Position numbers and translations under genes: made by a program. From assembly GCA_036006525.1 (NCBI GenBank), contig DASYPP010000057.1, forward strand, positions 1 to 64,000: DNA of 64,000 bases, read 5' to 3'. The notes below the pieces were generated by a model. It ran no database searches, was not told the DNA's origin, and saw only the letters and a list, made by a program, of their open reading frames with translations. Source of the DNA: DASYPP01 sp036006525. Its GTDB lineage: Bacteria; Gemmatimonadota; Gemmatimonadetes; Gemmatimonadales; GWC2-71-9. This document shows, in pieces, positions 33,185-41,904 of the stretch (within the stretch, counting starts at the first letter, position 1; every line of letters starts with the position of its first letter).

Positions 33185-34333
33185 TCAACTCTGCCCACCC
33201 AGGTCCAGGAAGCGCAATTCTCCATTCACCCGCTGCAAGGTGCCTTGTTCTTCCATGTCCAGCATTCCGGCGAGCAGCCCCTCCTTGGGATGAAAGACCA
33301 GCATATGCAGCACCCGCTGGGTCCGGGTCCCGCTGGTTGCCGCGTACTCGGTGAGCGGCAATTGGAAAAACGTGTGCAGCTGGACACTTTCGCAGCCGAG
33401 CTTCGCGTAGTCGAGCAGCACCCGGCCGGAGCAGACGTTACCGGTGCCGGATAGCGCGATGCCTTTCGCCGCGCCGCTTGCTCGTGCCGCCTCCAGGACA
33501 CGGAGATTGCGCTCGCTCAGGTCCCACCCGCCGTAGGCGACTTTGCGCTCCGGGCTGAACAGCCGGTTGAACACCACGGCGGTGTCGGCGCCTGACGACG
33601 CGGCGGTCTTCAGCATCTTCACCTGGAACTCATCGTCGAACCTGGCATTCATCAGCTTGAGGCCGAGCCGGAGCCCGTGGGGCGCCACCCAGCGGATGCG
33701 ATCCGGAATCTCCGCGACCCAGCGGAGGATTCGCCCGGGTTCATCAGCCAGCGAGTCGCCGGCCAGGGTGGGAGAAAAATCCTTCTCCATCAACAGCGGG
33801 CCGTCACCCCAGGCGGCGGCCAGTTTCTGTGTGGTGTAGGCGTACTCCGATTCGCGAAAGGCTTCGTCCGCCATCGGCAGGTGATACTTCACCGACGGGA
33901 CGACCAGCATCCGCCCCGCGCGGGTGAATTCCCGCCCCACCCGCACCAGGTCCAGGTACTCGGCGAGCGACCGATCCCAGCCGCGGCCTTTCCACGTAAC
34001 GGTCCACCCCTGGCGGTCGCCGGCACTCGCGAGTGTCTCCACCGTCATCTTGGTTTCATGTATCGCCCAGGCCGCCATGGCCCGGGAGCCGCTTTCGTCT
34101 TCCGCGATCAGGGTCTTGAGCACCGCGAATGCGAGACCCGCCTCCGCGTCCGCTTCCAGCTGCTCCGGCTTGAGCGACAACTGCCCCGAGCCCTTGCCGA
34201 TGGGATGGGGAATGGTTTCGCCCAGGTAGCGCCCGGCGAGGTCGATGCGATAAACCTCCCGCACGTACGACGCAAAGTCGCGAGGAAGCTCCCGGCCGAA
34301 CCGCTCGAAGTCACGCTCCAGCTGCGCGCGCAT
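33185..34333 (-). CDS. Dihydroorotate dehydrogenase-like TIM-barrel protein
   Basis: The 382-aa protein has the C-terminal half of a DHODH/dihydropyrimidine-dehydrogenase FMN barrel: GLKLMNARFDDEFQVKMLKT, AASSGADTAVVFNRLF, GIALSGTGNVCSGRVLLDYAKLG with the phosphate-binding Gly loop, and CESVQLHTFFQLP. The N-terminal third does not look like pyrimidine enzymes, and there are no pyr genes nearby. An FMN-dependent oxidoreductase of this catabolic locus is therefore more likely than PyrD. It overlaps the DapA-like gene by 23 bp. Confidence 0.75.
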   Translation of the reverse strand: MRAQLERDFERFGRELPRDFASYVREVYRIDLAGRYLGETIPHPIGKGSGQLSLKPEQLEADAEAGLAFAVLKTLIAEDESGSRAMAAWAIHETKMTVETLASAGDRQGWTVTWKGRGWDRSLAEYLDLVRVGREFTRAGRMLVVPSVKYHLPMADEAFRESEYAYTTQKLAAAWGDGPLLMEKDFSPTLAGDSLADEPGRILRWVAEIPDRIRWVAPHGLRLGLKLMNARFDDEFQVKMLKTAASSGADTAVVFNRLFSPERKVAYGGWDLSERNLRVLEAARASGAAKGIALSGTGNVCSGRVLLDYAKLGCESVQLHTFFQLPLTEYAATSGTRTQRVLHMLVFHPKEGLLAGMLDMEEQGTLQRVNGELRFLDLGGQS

Positions 34334-35195
34334 CTCTCACCGTGTTGCGGACCGCGTCGCGCTCGCTCTCCGGAAGCACCGGACCCCAGGGATCATCGCA
34401 CGCCTCGTCGGGGATCGCGCCTTCGGCCGCGGCCGCCCAGAGCATTCGCCGGATGTAGCCCTCCATGGGTGGGATGAAAGTGACCTGGGAGAACCGGTCG
34501 ACCAGGGATGAGAGGGTGTGGAACCGTGCCCAGTCACCGTCGGCATGGGCGCGAATCATCCGGGCCTGGAGCCCGGAGAGAGCACCGCCCATGCCGATCA
34601 GCGCGGCATCCGAGCCCATCATGAGGGAGTAGCCGAGGAAGCGATCCTCCCCGGTGATCACCAGCTTGCCGGGATGCGCCCGCACCCGGGCGGCGATTCG
34701 CTGAAACGTCATCACCGAATCGAGCGTTGCGATCTTGATCCCGATCACCTCGGGCAGCTCGAGGATCCGGTCCAGTGTGGCATCGTCGTAGTCAATCCCG
34801 CCGGCCGCTGAATAGAGGTAGAAGGCGATGGCGGGGAGCTCGCGACCCAGCCGCTGATGATGCTGGACCGGGTTGCCGGCCTCGGGAAAGACGAGCAGCG
34901 CATCGGCATGACCGCGGCGGGCTTCGAGAGCCATCGAGATATCGCGGGCCCCGGCCACGATGACCCGGTCGGGCAAGGCCTCGCGCCAGACCTCCAGCAC
35001 CAGGTGGCGCTGCTCCGCGGTGAGATGGGGGCCGCGGCCGGTGTGGGCCCAGACAGCGACACCGGCAACCGGCTGGGTGCTCATCCAGCGGGCATAGGAA
35101 CGCAGCGCGGGTTCGTCCAGCTTTGTCCCGCGAAAGGGCACCGGGACGGCGGGGAGCAGGCCGCCGCGCAGCTGCTCCGGGTCGAGTCGATTCAT
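34311..35195 (-). CDS. DapA/NanA-family aldolase or dehydratase
   Basis: The 294-aa Schiff-base TIM barrel carries the lyase Lys in VIGIKIATLDS and the catalytic-region Tyr in AIAFYLYSAAGG. The usual GGTTGE motif near residue 45 is changed (AVWAHTGRGPHLT), which argues against dihydrodipicolinate synthase proper and for a sugar-acid or amino-acid-derived substrate. It is coupled by ATGA to the amidohydrolase upstream (35192) and overlaps the DHODH-like gene downstream. Confidence 0.85.
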   Translation of the reverse strand: MNRLDPEQLRGGLLPAVPVPFRGTKLDEPALRSYARWMSTQPVAGVAVWAHTGRGPHLTAEQRHLVLEVWREALPDRVIVAGARDISMALEARRGHADALLVFPEAGNPVQHHQRLGRELPAIAFYLYSAAGGIDYDDATLDRILELPEVIGIKIATLDSVMTFQRIAARVRAHPGKLVITGEDRFLGYSLMMGSDAALIGMGGALSGLQARMIRAHADGDWARFHTLSSLVDRFSQVTFIPPMEGYIRRMLWAAAAEGAIPDEACDDPWGPVLPESERDAVRNTVRDARAAGA

Positions 35196-35968
35196 CCCCA
35201 GGCGCCCAGCACCGTGGCGTTGCCGGCTTCAATCGCGTGCCGGTCCTCCGGTGCGAATCCGGACAGGTCCAGCTTGGCAACGCTGTTCTCCGGGATCCGG
35301 AGCGGCATGCCGGTACCAAAGAGGAACCGGTCCGCGCCGATGGTGTTGACCAGCGTGGCCAGGTGATCTTCCGGCGGGCCCCAGATCCAGCAGATGTCCC
35401 ACCAGATCCGGGCCTGTTCCTCAGGCGTGGAACCGAAATGCACCTCTTCGATGAAGTTCCGGTCGGCGTGGGTGACGATGAGCCGAACCCGCGGGTGGGA
35501 GCGAATGAGTGCGCGCACTGCTGCCGCAGGGAGATCCCCCGCGACATCGTTGGGGTGGCGTTGCCGCAGGTCCTCGAGCCGAACCGCCATGAGCACCGGC
35601 ACGCTCAGCTCGGCGGCCACCGCGAGCAGCTGCCGCATGGGGGCACCGAGCGGGTTGAGCGCGGCGTACTGGGGATCGCAGCGCACCGCCGGCGCCTTAC
35701 GCGAGGCCGCCTCCGCCACCACGTCCTCCCAGTGGGCCAGTTCCGGCTGTACGGCGGGCACCGGGCGGAACCGCGGCACTCGCGTCGCCTCGTCGAAGAG
35801 CCAGGCGTTCCCTTCCGCGGGATCCTTCCAGAACAGGCTGGGCAGGTGGCTGACCCAGGCCGTCTCAATGCCGATCCGATCCATCGCCGCCAGGATGGCG
35901 GCAGAGGAAGTTCCCGGTACTCGCCGGTAGGGGTAGCTACCCAAAAAAACGTTTACGTCAATTGTCAT
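35192..35968 (-). CDS. Amidohydrolase-2 family protein lacking the HxH metal motif
   Basis: The 258-aa TIM-barrel protein has late family blocks (LIVTHADRNF, FLFGTGMPLR, NATVLGAWG). Where the family starts with DxHxH, this one reads TIDVNVFLGSY, and the Asp of the late motif has become Gly-Thr-Gly. The metal centre is probably absent or altered. It may be a structural or altered-specificity partner of the second amidohydrolase encoded upstream (36079), separated only by element I. Confidence 0.8.
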   Translation of the reverse strand: MTIDVNVFLGSYPYRRVPGTSSAAILAAMDRIGIETAWVSHLPSLFWKDPAEGNAWLFDEATRVPRFRPVPAVQPELAHWEDVVAEAASRKAPAVRCDPQYAALNPLGAPMRQLLAVAAELSVPVLMAVRLEDLRQRHPNDVAGDLPAAAVRALIRSHPRVRLIVTHADRNFIEEVHFGSTPEEQARIWWDICWIWGPPEDHLATLVNTIGADRFLFGTGMPLRIPENSVAKLDLSGFAPEDRHAIEAGNATVLGAWG

Positions 35969-35990
35969 TTAGTCTCTTTCAGTCGACCAT

Positions 35991-36071
35991 AACTGCCAAC
36001 GCGAAGACGCCAAGGCGCGAAGAAAGCAACCAATTGGTCTTTGCGCCTTAGCGCCTGTGCGTTGGTTGTTG
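35991..36071. repeat. Element I: inverted repeat with ACGCGAAG-type units
   Basis: The left arm (35991-36033) reads AACGCGAAGACGCC, AAGGCGCGAAG, AAAGCAACCAA. The right arm (36034-36071) reads TTGGTCTTTGCGCC, TTAGCGCC, TGTGCGTTGGTTG. The arms meet almost without a loop. It ends 7 bp from the stop of the 36079 gene on minus. Unit sequences are shared with elements F and H. Confidence 0.88.
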
Positions 36072-36078
36072 TTGACAC

Positions 36079-36876
36079 TCAAGAAACCAGTCGGAGTCCG
36101 GGGAAAATCGCCGCAGCGTTCCTCCAGGCGATCATTTCGAGGTCCCCGGCGGAAAGCAGGTGCTCCAGGTAGCGCAGCTTCGCCCACCCGGTATCCAGCG
36201 TGATATCGGCGCCCCAGAGCATCCGGTGTACGCCCACCGCATCGAGACACGCCTCCAGCATCCCGCCGTCGACGCCGCTCCCCGAGAGATCGACATGCAC
36301 GTTGCCAACGTCGCGCACCGCGCGCAACGAATGCTGCCAGTCGCCGCCACCGCCGATATGGGCCAGGATGAAATTCACGGTTGGATGGCGAACCGCCAGC
36401 TCGCACAACTCGGTGGCATCGGAGGCTTCCTGCCCGGGCCAGTCCTTGCGACGCCGCTGCCAGATGTGGTGGAGGATCGGCACCCGGTGAGTCGCAGCGG
36501 ACCGGCAGATCGGTTCCAGCAGCGGGTCGTTGGCCCGCCGGCTCGCCGCCAGCTTGATCCCGACCATACCCTTCCCCAGGCAGCGCTCGATTTCAGTGAG
36601 GGCATGCTGGGTGTAGTTGGGATTCACGGTCACGTACCCGCGGATCCGCCCGGGGTGCTCCCGCTCCAGCGCCAGCATCACGTCGTTGCCGAACTCGACA
36701 TCGGCCGGCGACGGGAAGTATACCGGTGAAGTGAGTCCCCAGGTCCCCAGGATCGAAGCGATGTGTATGTCGATCCCGATCGTCTCGCCCGCATCGAGCC
36801 GGCTCCGGTTCCGCTCCCGCCAATCGGCCCGGGGCGAGCGGTCATGATAGAAGTGGGCGTGGATGTCGATCAGCAT
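36079..36876 (-). CDS. Amidohydrolase-2 family hydrolase or decarboxylase
   Basis: The 265-aa enzyme has the full metal signature, DIHAHFYHD at the start, HHIWQRR and FILAHIGGGGDW in the middle, and LWGADITLDTG near the end. The family comprises ACMSD-like decarboxylases and lactone/amide hydrolases; the substrate here is unknown. It is 2 bp from the aminotransferase gene upstream, in one minus-strand operon. Confidence 0.85.
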   Translation of the reverse strand: MLIDIHAHFYHDRSPRADWRERNRSRLDAGETIGIDIHIASILGTWGLTSPVYFPSPADVEFGNDVMLALEREHPGRIRGYVTVNPNYTQHALTEIERCLGKGMVGIKLAASRRANDPLLEPICRSAATHRVPILHHIWQRRRKDWPGQEASDATELCELAVRHPTVNFILAHIGGGGDWQHSLRAVRDVGNVHVDLSGSGVDGGMLEACLDAVGVHRMLWGADITLDTGWAKLRYLEHLLSAGDLEMIAWRNAAAIFPGLRLVS

Positions 36877-36878
36877 AC

Positions 36879-36904
36879 TTATCCTGAGCCCAGCGAAGGA
36901 TCTC
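36879..36904. repeat. Half copy of the 9558-type repeat forming a gene 3' end
   Basis: About 20 of 26 positions match the left arm of the 9558 repeat (core CCTGAGCCCAGCGAAGG). Read on minus it supplies the last seven codons (DPSLGSG) and the TAA stop of the aminotransferase, so the repeat appears to have replaced the natural end of the coding region. Confidence 0.6.
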
Positions 36905-38006
36905 TCAACACCTCTTCAAGAATCCCGAGTGCTTTCTCGATATCCGCCCCGTGATGCGCCAGCGACACGAAGTTGTAGGCGTTGCGCTTGAACAGGAGGC
37001 CGCGGCGGGCGGCTCCGCGGGTGACGGCCGACCCGATATCCTCACTCCGATATCCGAGAAAACACATCTCGGGAACGCCGCGCACGTCGCCAATCAGATT
37101 GGGATATCGCTCCTTGAGGCGGGTGAGTCCCTGCCACAGCTGATTCCCCGATTCGGCCAGCCGGTCGGGGACGTGGGCCGCGGCGATCAGCTCGAGGGTC
37201 GCGCGGGCGGCCGCGAGCGAGACCATTTCGGTCGCCAGGGTCGACGAAATCCAGGTCCGGGTGGCGGCGCTCATGATGGACAACCGTCCGCCAACCAGCG
37301 CCAGCGGAAATCCATTGGCCAGCGCCTTTCCCATCACCATCAAGTCCGGCTGAATGCCACAGCGCTCGGTCACTCCCCCCACGGCCAGGCGGCAGCCGGT
37401 CTTGATTTCGTCGAAGACAAGCACGGCGCCGAACGCCCTGGTCTCGTCGCGGAGAGCCTGGAGCCATTCGGTCGTTGGAGCGGCTTCGATAACCGGTTCG
37501 ATCAGCACGGCCGCCAGGTGGTTTCCGGTCGCCCGGATCTGCTGCCGTGTGTCGTCAGCATCGTTGAAGCGAAGTGGCCTGGAGTCGGTCAGGTCCAGCC
37601 AGCCGTGGTAACCACAGGTCAGCACCTTCTCCCGGCCCGTGCTTACCCGCGCGATGCGCACCGCGGCCGCGACCGCTTCGGCCCCGGTCTTGAGAAAGCG
37701 AACCTGTTCCAGCAGGGGAATCCGGCGCTTGAGCTCCTGGGCCAGCGCCTCCTCGTGCACCGGGGCCAGCGATCCCACCACCCCGGATTCGATCGCTTCC
37801 TCCGCCGCGCGGTTCACGGCCGGGTAGCCGTAGCCCAGGGCCACGGCGCCCAGTGCCATGATGAAGTCCAGGTATTCCTTGCCCTGGTCGTCCCAGACCG
37901 TACAGCCTCGGCTTCGGGTCATCCGGATGGGAAGACCGCCCAGGTCACCGGGGCCGTACAAGGCGTCGGGTCGCTTGGAGCCGGTGGAAGAGAATCCGGG
38001 AATCAA
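36879..38006 (-). CDS. Class III aminotransferase / glutamate-1-semialdehyde aminomutase-like
   Basis: The 375-aa PLP enzyme has MALGAVALGYGYP, FLKTGAEAVAAAVRIAR, GYHGWLD, VFDEIKTGCRLA (PLP Asp) and the Schiff-base Lys in MVMGKALANGFPLA. These match the GSA aminomutase-like subgroup of class III. No haem genes lie nearby, and this group also includes sugar and amino-acid aminotransferases, so HemL is not assigned. The last residues (DPSLGSG) derive from a dispersed repeat. Confidence 0.88.
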   Translation of the reverse strand: MIPGFSSTGSKRPDALYGPGDLGGLPIRMTRSRGCTVWDDQGKEYLDFIMALGAVALGYGYPAVNRAAEEAIESGVVGSLAPVHEEALAQELKRRIPLLEQVRFLKTGAEAVAAAVRIARVSTGREKVLTCGYHGWLDLTDSRPLRFNDADDTRQQIRATGNHLAAVLIEPVIEAAPTTEWLQALRDETRAFGAVLVFDEIKTGCRLAVGGVTERCGIQPDLMVMGKALANGFPLALVGGRLSIMSAATRTWISSTLATEMVSLAAARATLELIAAAHVPDRLAESGNQLWQGLTRLKERYPNLIGDVRGVPEMCFLGYRSEDIGSAVTRGAARRGLLFKRNAYNFVSLAHHGADIEKALGILEEVLRDPSLGSG

Positions 38007-38023
38007 ATTTGAGTTTCCTTTGC

Positions 38024-38213
38024 GTAGCCACCGTTTTCAACACGTAGTCACGTAGGTCACGTAGGACACATAGGAAAACAGAATTGTATGACAGAAATAG
38101 AGCTAACGAATCGGTATCGAGTGCAATAGAATCATATTGACTTGAGAGTCATGTTGATTGCTCGTCTACGTGCCCTACGTGTTCTACATGTCTACGTGTT
38201 GAAAACGGTAGCC
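38024..38213. repeat. Element J: inverted tandem-array hairpin, 9-bp unit, AT-rich loop
   Basis: The left arm (38024-38073) is CCACCGTTTTCAAC followed by four 9-bp units of CACGTAGG type. The right arm (38165-38213) is four units of CTACGTGT type followed by GTTGAAAACGG. Seventeen bases including the end motif are perfectly complementary. The 90-bp loop is distinctly AT-rich. The 14-base end motif is identical to that of element C. It lies 29 bp past the stop of the lyase gene on minus. Confidence 0.92.
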
Positions 38214-38242
38214 CTCCTGGTCACCCGCCATCCAAAGCGTGA

Positions 38243-40903
38243 TCACAAAACCAATTCCAGCACCCCGAACCGCCGCGGGTCCTGCCGATCGCCCTGGAGA
38301 TACACCCAGCCACTCCCGCCACTCCACGCCAGCTGCCCCGCGCGTCTCTGCCGGTCGGCATACATCTCGTTGACCAGCAGGCCGAACTTGAGCTCTTCGT
38401 GGTCATCGAGGACCCAGTCAGTGCGGAGCGACAGGGTGATACGATACCCCTCCTCGGTCCGGCTCCACGAGCCGTCCACCATGCCGGGCTCGCCCTCGGC
38501 CTCGCCGGCGGTCCGCACCCGCAATCCGGAGCCGTCCGCATCGGGAACCACCAGGAATCCGAGCACCCGGCCTTCGCGCTCGAGGTAAATCTGAAGCCCG
38601 TCGCTGTGAATGTCGTCCACTTCGTTGTCGAGTCCCAGCGGCTCGGCGTTGCCTGGCCGGATCGCGAGTTCGGGCTTCACGACGTCCACCATCAGGAACA
38701 GCGCCTCTTCGTTCCAGTTGAGGAACCCGGTCGCCGAGAACATCTCCGGCCCGGGATAGGGCTCCTCGCTGCGGCGGTACTGGAGGTCGCTGTCGAGAAC
38801 CAGGGGGTAGGATTGATCGAACCCGTCGGGGGAGCCGTCCAGCGCGGGCGGATGATCGACCCAGGCGGCATGGGCCGCCAGGACGTCGGGCCGGTCGAAC
38901 ACGATCATCGGGGTCGTGGTAACCGGAGCCCGGATCGCGCCGCCCAGCTTGATCACGCCGCCGCCGGACTCCACCTGCCACCCGTCGAGCAAGGCCACGT
39001 GCTCGTCGCTGCCGCCGTGGGTCACGCTGATCCGCTCTCCCTCGCGGCTGAGCTTCTTGACCCGCCCATCCGGCGAGAGATCCACCACGGTGGTCATCCG
39101 GGCCAGTGCGCCTTCTCCGCGGCAAAGAACGAAGTCTGCCGCAGCGGAACCCGGAGCGCCGGGCGCCTGCAGGCGCAGCAGGTCGCCGTCGAAGAGCAGG
39201 TGGAGACGACATTGCCTGTCCTCCATCGTGCCGCTCACGACGATGACGCCTGGCTGGGCGGGAACCAAGCGTTCCGCCCTGGTCACGAATTCGCTTTCGA
39301 ACTCGACCGGCTCCCAGGCACCTGCCGTTTCAACCTTCACGGCGCCAGCGAGATGCCACGGCAACTCGACCAGGTGCGGGTCGGGCGCGGAGAAGGTCAG
39401 GACATCGAGCAGGTAATGGGGACCGGCCACCACGGTGCGGTCGCAGCCGGCGAATGTTCCGTGCATCCAGCCCCACTCGCCCTGCTGATCGAAATGTTCG
39501 GCCACCGCGCTTTCCAGCGGCTGAGTCTTCCCGTCCACCAGCGGAGCATTGTGAGAGAGGGTCGAGCGATACCAGAACAGGTCTCGACTGACGTAGGAGC
39601 CGGTTCCGAAATCCGGCAGCCAGTGCACTCCGTCGGCATGCAGCGAGAGATGCAGCCGGTCCGGGTGGCCGTGCCCTCCGCCGGTGCTGCCGCATTCGAG
39701 GCTTGCATACCGGTCGCCCTGGCGAAGAATCGCAAGACCTTGGGACGGGAGGTAAGTGCTTTCCGGTTTCCACCCGGTTCCCGCCGGCGGCTCCTCCGGC
39801 ATGTGGAGTAATGCCCACCAGGACAGGTCGGCCCGGGTCCGTTGAGCCGGGGGAGTCTCGCCGGCTTCGTGAAGATATGAATCGAAAGTGAAGGCCGGTT
39901 GCGCGGGAGCCTGGTACAGTGCGGTCAACCAGCCACTCACCAAGTCGTCAGGATCACCCGCCAGCGCCCGCCCCACCTCCCACAACTCCAGGTACATGGG
40001 CTGGGCGAGGGAGACCCCGTAGCGGGAATCCTTCCGGGCCGGAAAGGTGAGGTCGGGCAGCGCGGTACGGGCGGGGGCCATGAGGGCCAGGCGCAGGTGG
40101 GCCGCGACCTCTTCGTCCTCCAGCAACTCCGCGCCCAGCGAGCGGGCCCAGCCCAGGCCGGTCAGCAGGCCGCGCAAGGCGAACAGGTGGTAGTTCTCCC
40201 CCTCGAACCAGGTCCCGTCCTCGCCGAACCCGTCGGCCAGGTGCCCCACCAGCCCGGTCCGCCCCTCGATGGCCTGGCGCGCGAGATCGTCATCCTGGAA
40301 CCACGCGGCGATGGCGGTGAGCGCGGCCGCGTGCCAGGTCTGGCGATTGGAGAGGCCCTCGTTGAACTCGCCGATCAGGCTTGCGGCTTCGTCAGCGATC
40401 CGGTCGATCGTCCCCACCAGTTCCTCGTCGATCATCTCGGCCGACCTGAGCTGGGTCGCGGCCGCGATGATGTTGAGCACCCAGATCGACTCGAGATACG
40501 TGGAAAAAAAGAGATGACTGGGGCCCAGCACGTTGTCCCGGTTGGGTAGTTCGAAATAGAGCGAGTCGTAGCTCCGGATGATTTCCGCCGAGCGACCTGC
40601 CGCGGCTGGGTTGCTTCCCAGCGCCGCGACGGTTGCCAGGTGGGCTGCGCGCTCCGAGAGCCAGAGATGCTGGAACTTGGCCCAGGCGCCGTCGTGCCGC
40701 TCTCCCGAGTACACGCCGTTGCAGCGGGGACAGCGATGCTGCCTGGGGTTCCACGGATCGAAGGTCAGCGCCAATCCATCCCTGGGACATATGCCGCCAT
40801 CCGATGACAGCAGCGCCTTGATTCGGGGGACCGGCGGCATCCTGTCGAGCACCGGTTGGGCCCGTTCGGTGAGTCTTCCCAGCAATGCTTCACCCGTCAC
40901 CAT
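38243..40903 (-). CDS. Heparinase II/III-like polysaccharide lyase with C-terminal carbohydrate-binding domain
   Basis: The 886-aa protein has an alpha/alpha-toroid N-terminal part (about residues 60-330, for example NEGLSNRQTWHAAALTAIAAW and FEGENYHLFALRG). A heparinase II/III-type beta-sheet core follows (about 390-640: HGHPDRLHLSLHADG, SHNAPLVDG), and then a CBM9-like domain (about 700-886: NWNEEALFLMVDV, DDIHSDGLQIYLE). No signal peptide is visible. A short Cys-rich stretch (CPRDGLAL ... HRCPRCNG) near residue 40 recalls a zinc knuckle. It probably cleaves uronic-acid-containing polysaccharide or oligosaccharides. Confidence 0.88.
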   Translation of the reverse strand: MVTGEALLGRLTERAQPVLDRMPPVPRIKALLSSDGGICPRDGLALTFDPWNPRQHRCPRCNGVYSGERHDGAWAKFQHLWLSERAAHLATVAALGSNPAAAGRSAEIIRSYDSLYFELPNRDNVLGPSHLFFSTYLESIWVLNIIAAATQLRSAEMIDEELVGTIDRIADEAASLIGEFNEGLSNRQTWHAAALTAIAAWFQDDDLARQAIEGRTGLVGHLADGFGEDGTWFEGENYHLFALRGLLTGLGWARSLGAELLEDEEVAAHLRLALMAPARTALPDLTFPARKDSRYGVSLAQPMYLELWEVGRALAGDPDDLVSGWLTALYQAPAQPAFTFDSYLHEAGETPPAQRTRADLSWWALLHMPEEPPAGTGWKPESTYLPSQGLAILRQGDRYASLECGSTGGGHGHPDRLHLSLHADGVHWLPDFGTGSYVSRDLFWYRSTLSHNAPLVDGKTQPLESAVAEHFDQQGEWGWMHGTFAGCDRTVVAGPHYLLDVLTFSAPDPHLVELPWHLAGAVKVETAGAWEPVEFESEFVTRAERLVPAQPGVIVVSGTMEDRQCRLHLLFDGDLLRLQAPGAPGSAAADFVLCRGEGALARMTTVVDLSPDGRVKKLSREGERISVTHGGSDEHVALLDGWQVESGGGVIKLGGAIRAPVTTTPMIVFDRPDVLAAHAAWVDHPPALDGSPDGFDQSYPLVLDSDLQYRRSEEPYPGPEMFSATGFLNWNEEALFLMVDVVKPELAIRPGNAEPLGLDNEVDDIHSDGLQIYLEREGRVLGFLVVPDADGSGLRVRTAGEAEGEPGMVDGSWSRTEEGYRITLSLRTDWVLDDHEELKFGLLVNEMYADRQRRAGQLAWSGGSGWVYLQGDRQDPRRFGVLELVL

Positions 40904-41904
40904 GTCCGTACGCCTTCCTTGACTAGAGTCACCGGAAGCACCTGGGCGCCGGCCTGGCGGGCTGCATTCGCCGCCCCCATCGGATCCCGTCCCGCGAGGA
41001 AAAACATGCAGCCGCCCGCGCCGGACCCCGCCGCCTTTCCGCCGTGCACCCCCGCTTGCCGCATGGCGTGCTCCAGCCGGCGCATCTCCGGAGTCTGCAT
41101 CTGGGGATCCAGCGCGCGCTGGTGCTCCCAGTTGGCGGACAACAGCGCGCCGATCTCTTCAGACTTGCCGTTCTTCAGCGCGTCCACCATTCGGCTCGCG
41201 ACTTCCTTGAGGCCCTGCAGCGCGCGCACCACTCCGGCATCCCCCCGCTCGTAGGCGTTCATGACCCGCCGGATGGTGTCACCCGAGACCCGCGAAGTCC
41301 CGGTATAGCACAGCACCAGGTGGCGCTGCAGATGATCGATCAGGCCGTCGTCCAGCGCCAGCCCCTTCGCCTCGACCTCGGGATCGTTGAACCTGATCAC
41401 CCGGCACCCCCCGAGCGCGGCGGCGTACTGGTCCTGCTTCCCGCCGGGCATGCGCGCCTCGATCGCTTCCACTTCCCATGCCTCGTGCGCCAGCTCCTCG
41501 CGCTCCATGGTCTCGCCCCGCGCCTTGAGGAGCGCGCTCACCAGCGCGACGTCGAGCGCACCCGAGCTGCCCAGGCCGGAGCCGGCCGGCGCCTCGGAGC
41601 GGGTCGTCACCATGCAGGGCGACACCGGAAACCGAAGCAGGGCCGATTGCAACAGCGGCAGGGGGCCTTTCGGGTCGAGCTCGGTGGGAGACCCGAGCCG
41701 CACCTCCTCGAGCAGGTCCTCGGAAATCAGCACCAGGCCCTGACCGCCGGTCTCCACCATCGCATGCGCGTAGAGACCCAGAGCGATACTGACGACCAGG
41801 CCGCCTTCCCGGGCCGAAAAGGGAGGCACGTCGGTCCACCCTCCCGCGAGGTCGAGCCGGAGAGGTGCCGAGCCGTGAGTAACGATCTCGAGAACCCTAT
41901 TCAC
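40897..41904 (-). CDS. GHMP-family sugar kinase
   Basis: The 335-aa kinase has the GHMP N-terminus APLRLDLAGGWTDVPPF, the ATP-binding motif PAGSGLGSSGALDVAL and the late motif SGAGGCMFFLAG. The first motif is typical of D-glycero-D-manno-heptose 7-phosphate kinases and of the fucokinase GHMP domain. It should phosphorylate a sugar, perhaps one released by the coupled lyase; the overlap with the lyase gene is 7 bp. Confidence 0.88.
   Translation of the reverse strand: MNRVLEIVTHGSAPLRLDLAGGWTDVPPFSAREGGLVVSIALGLYAHAMVETGGQGLVLISEDLLEEVRLGSPTELDPKGPLPLLQSALLRFPVSPCMVTTRSEAPAGSGLGSSGALDVALVSALLKARGETMEREELAHEAWEVEAIEARMPGGKQDQYAAALGGCRVIRFNDPEVEAKGLALDDGLIDHLQRHLVLCYTGTSRVSGDTIRRVMNAYERGDAGVVRALQGLKEVASRMVDALKNGKSEEIGALLSANWEHQRALDPQMQTPEMRRLEHAMRQAGVHGGKAAGSGAGGCMFFLAGRDPMGAANAARQAGAQVLPVTLVKEGVRTW

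Noticed and set aside
34311..35195. Dihydrodipicolinate synthase (dapA)
   Set aside because: The GGTTGE substrate motif is not conserved and no lysine-pathway gene is nearby; only the family level is justified.
36879..38006. HemL (glutamate-1-semialdehyde aminomutase for haem)
   Set aside because: Motifs fit the wider class III group, the neighbours are catabolic and no haem gene is near, so the specific name is not supported.
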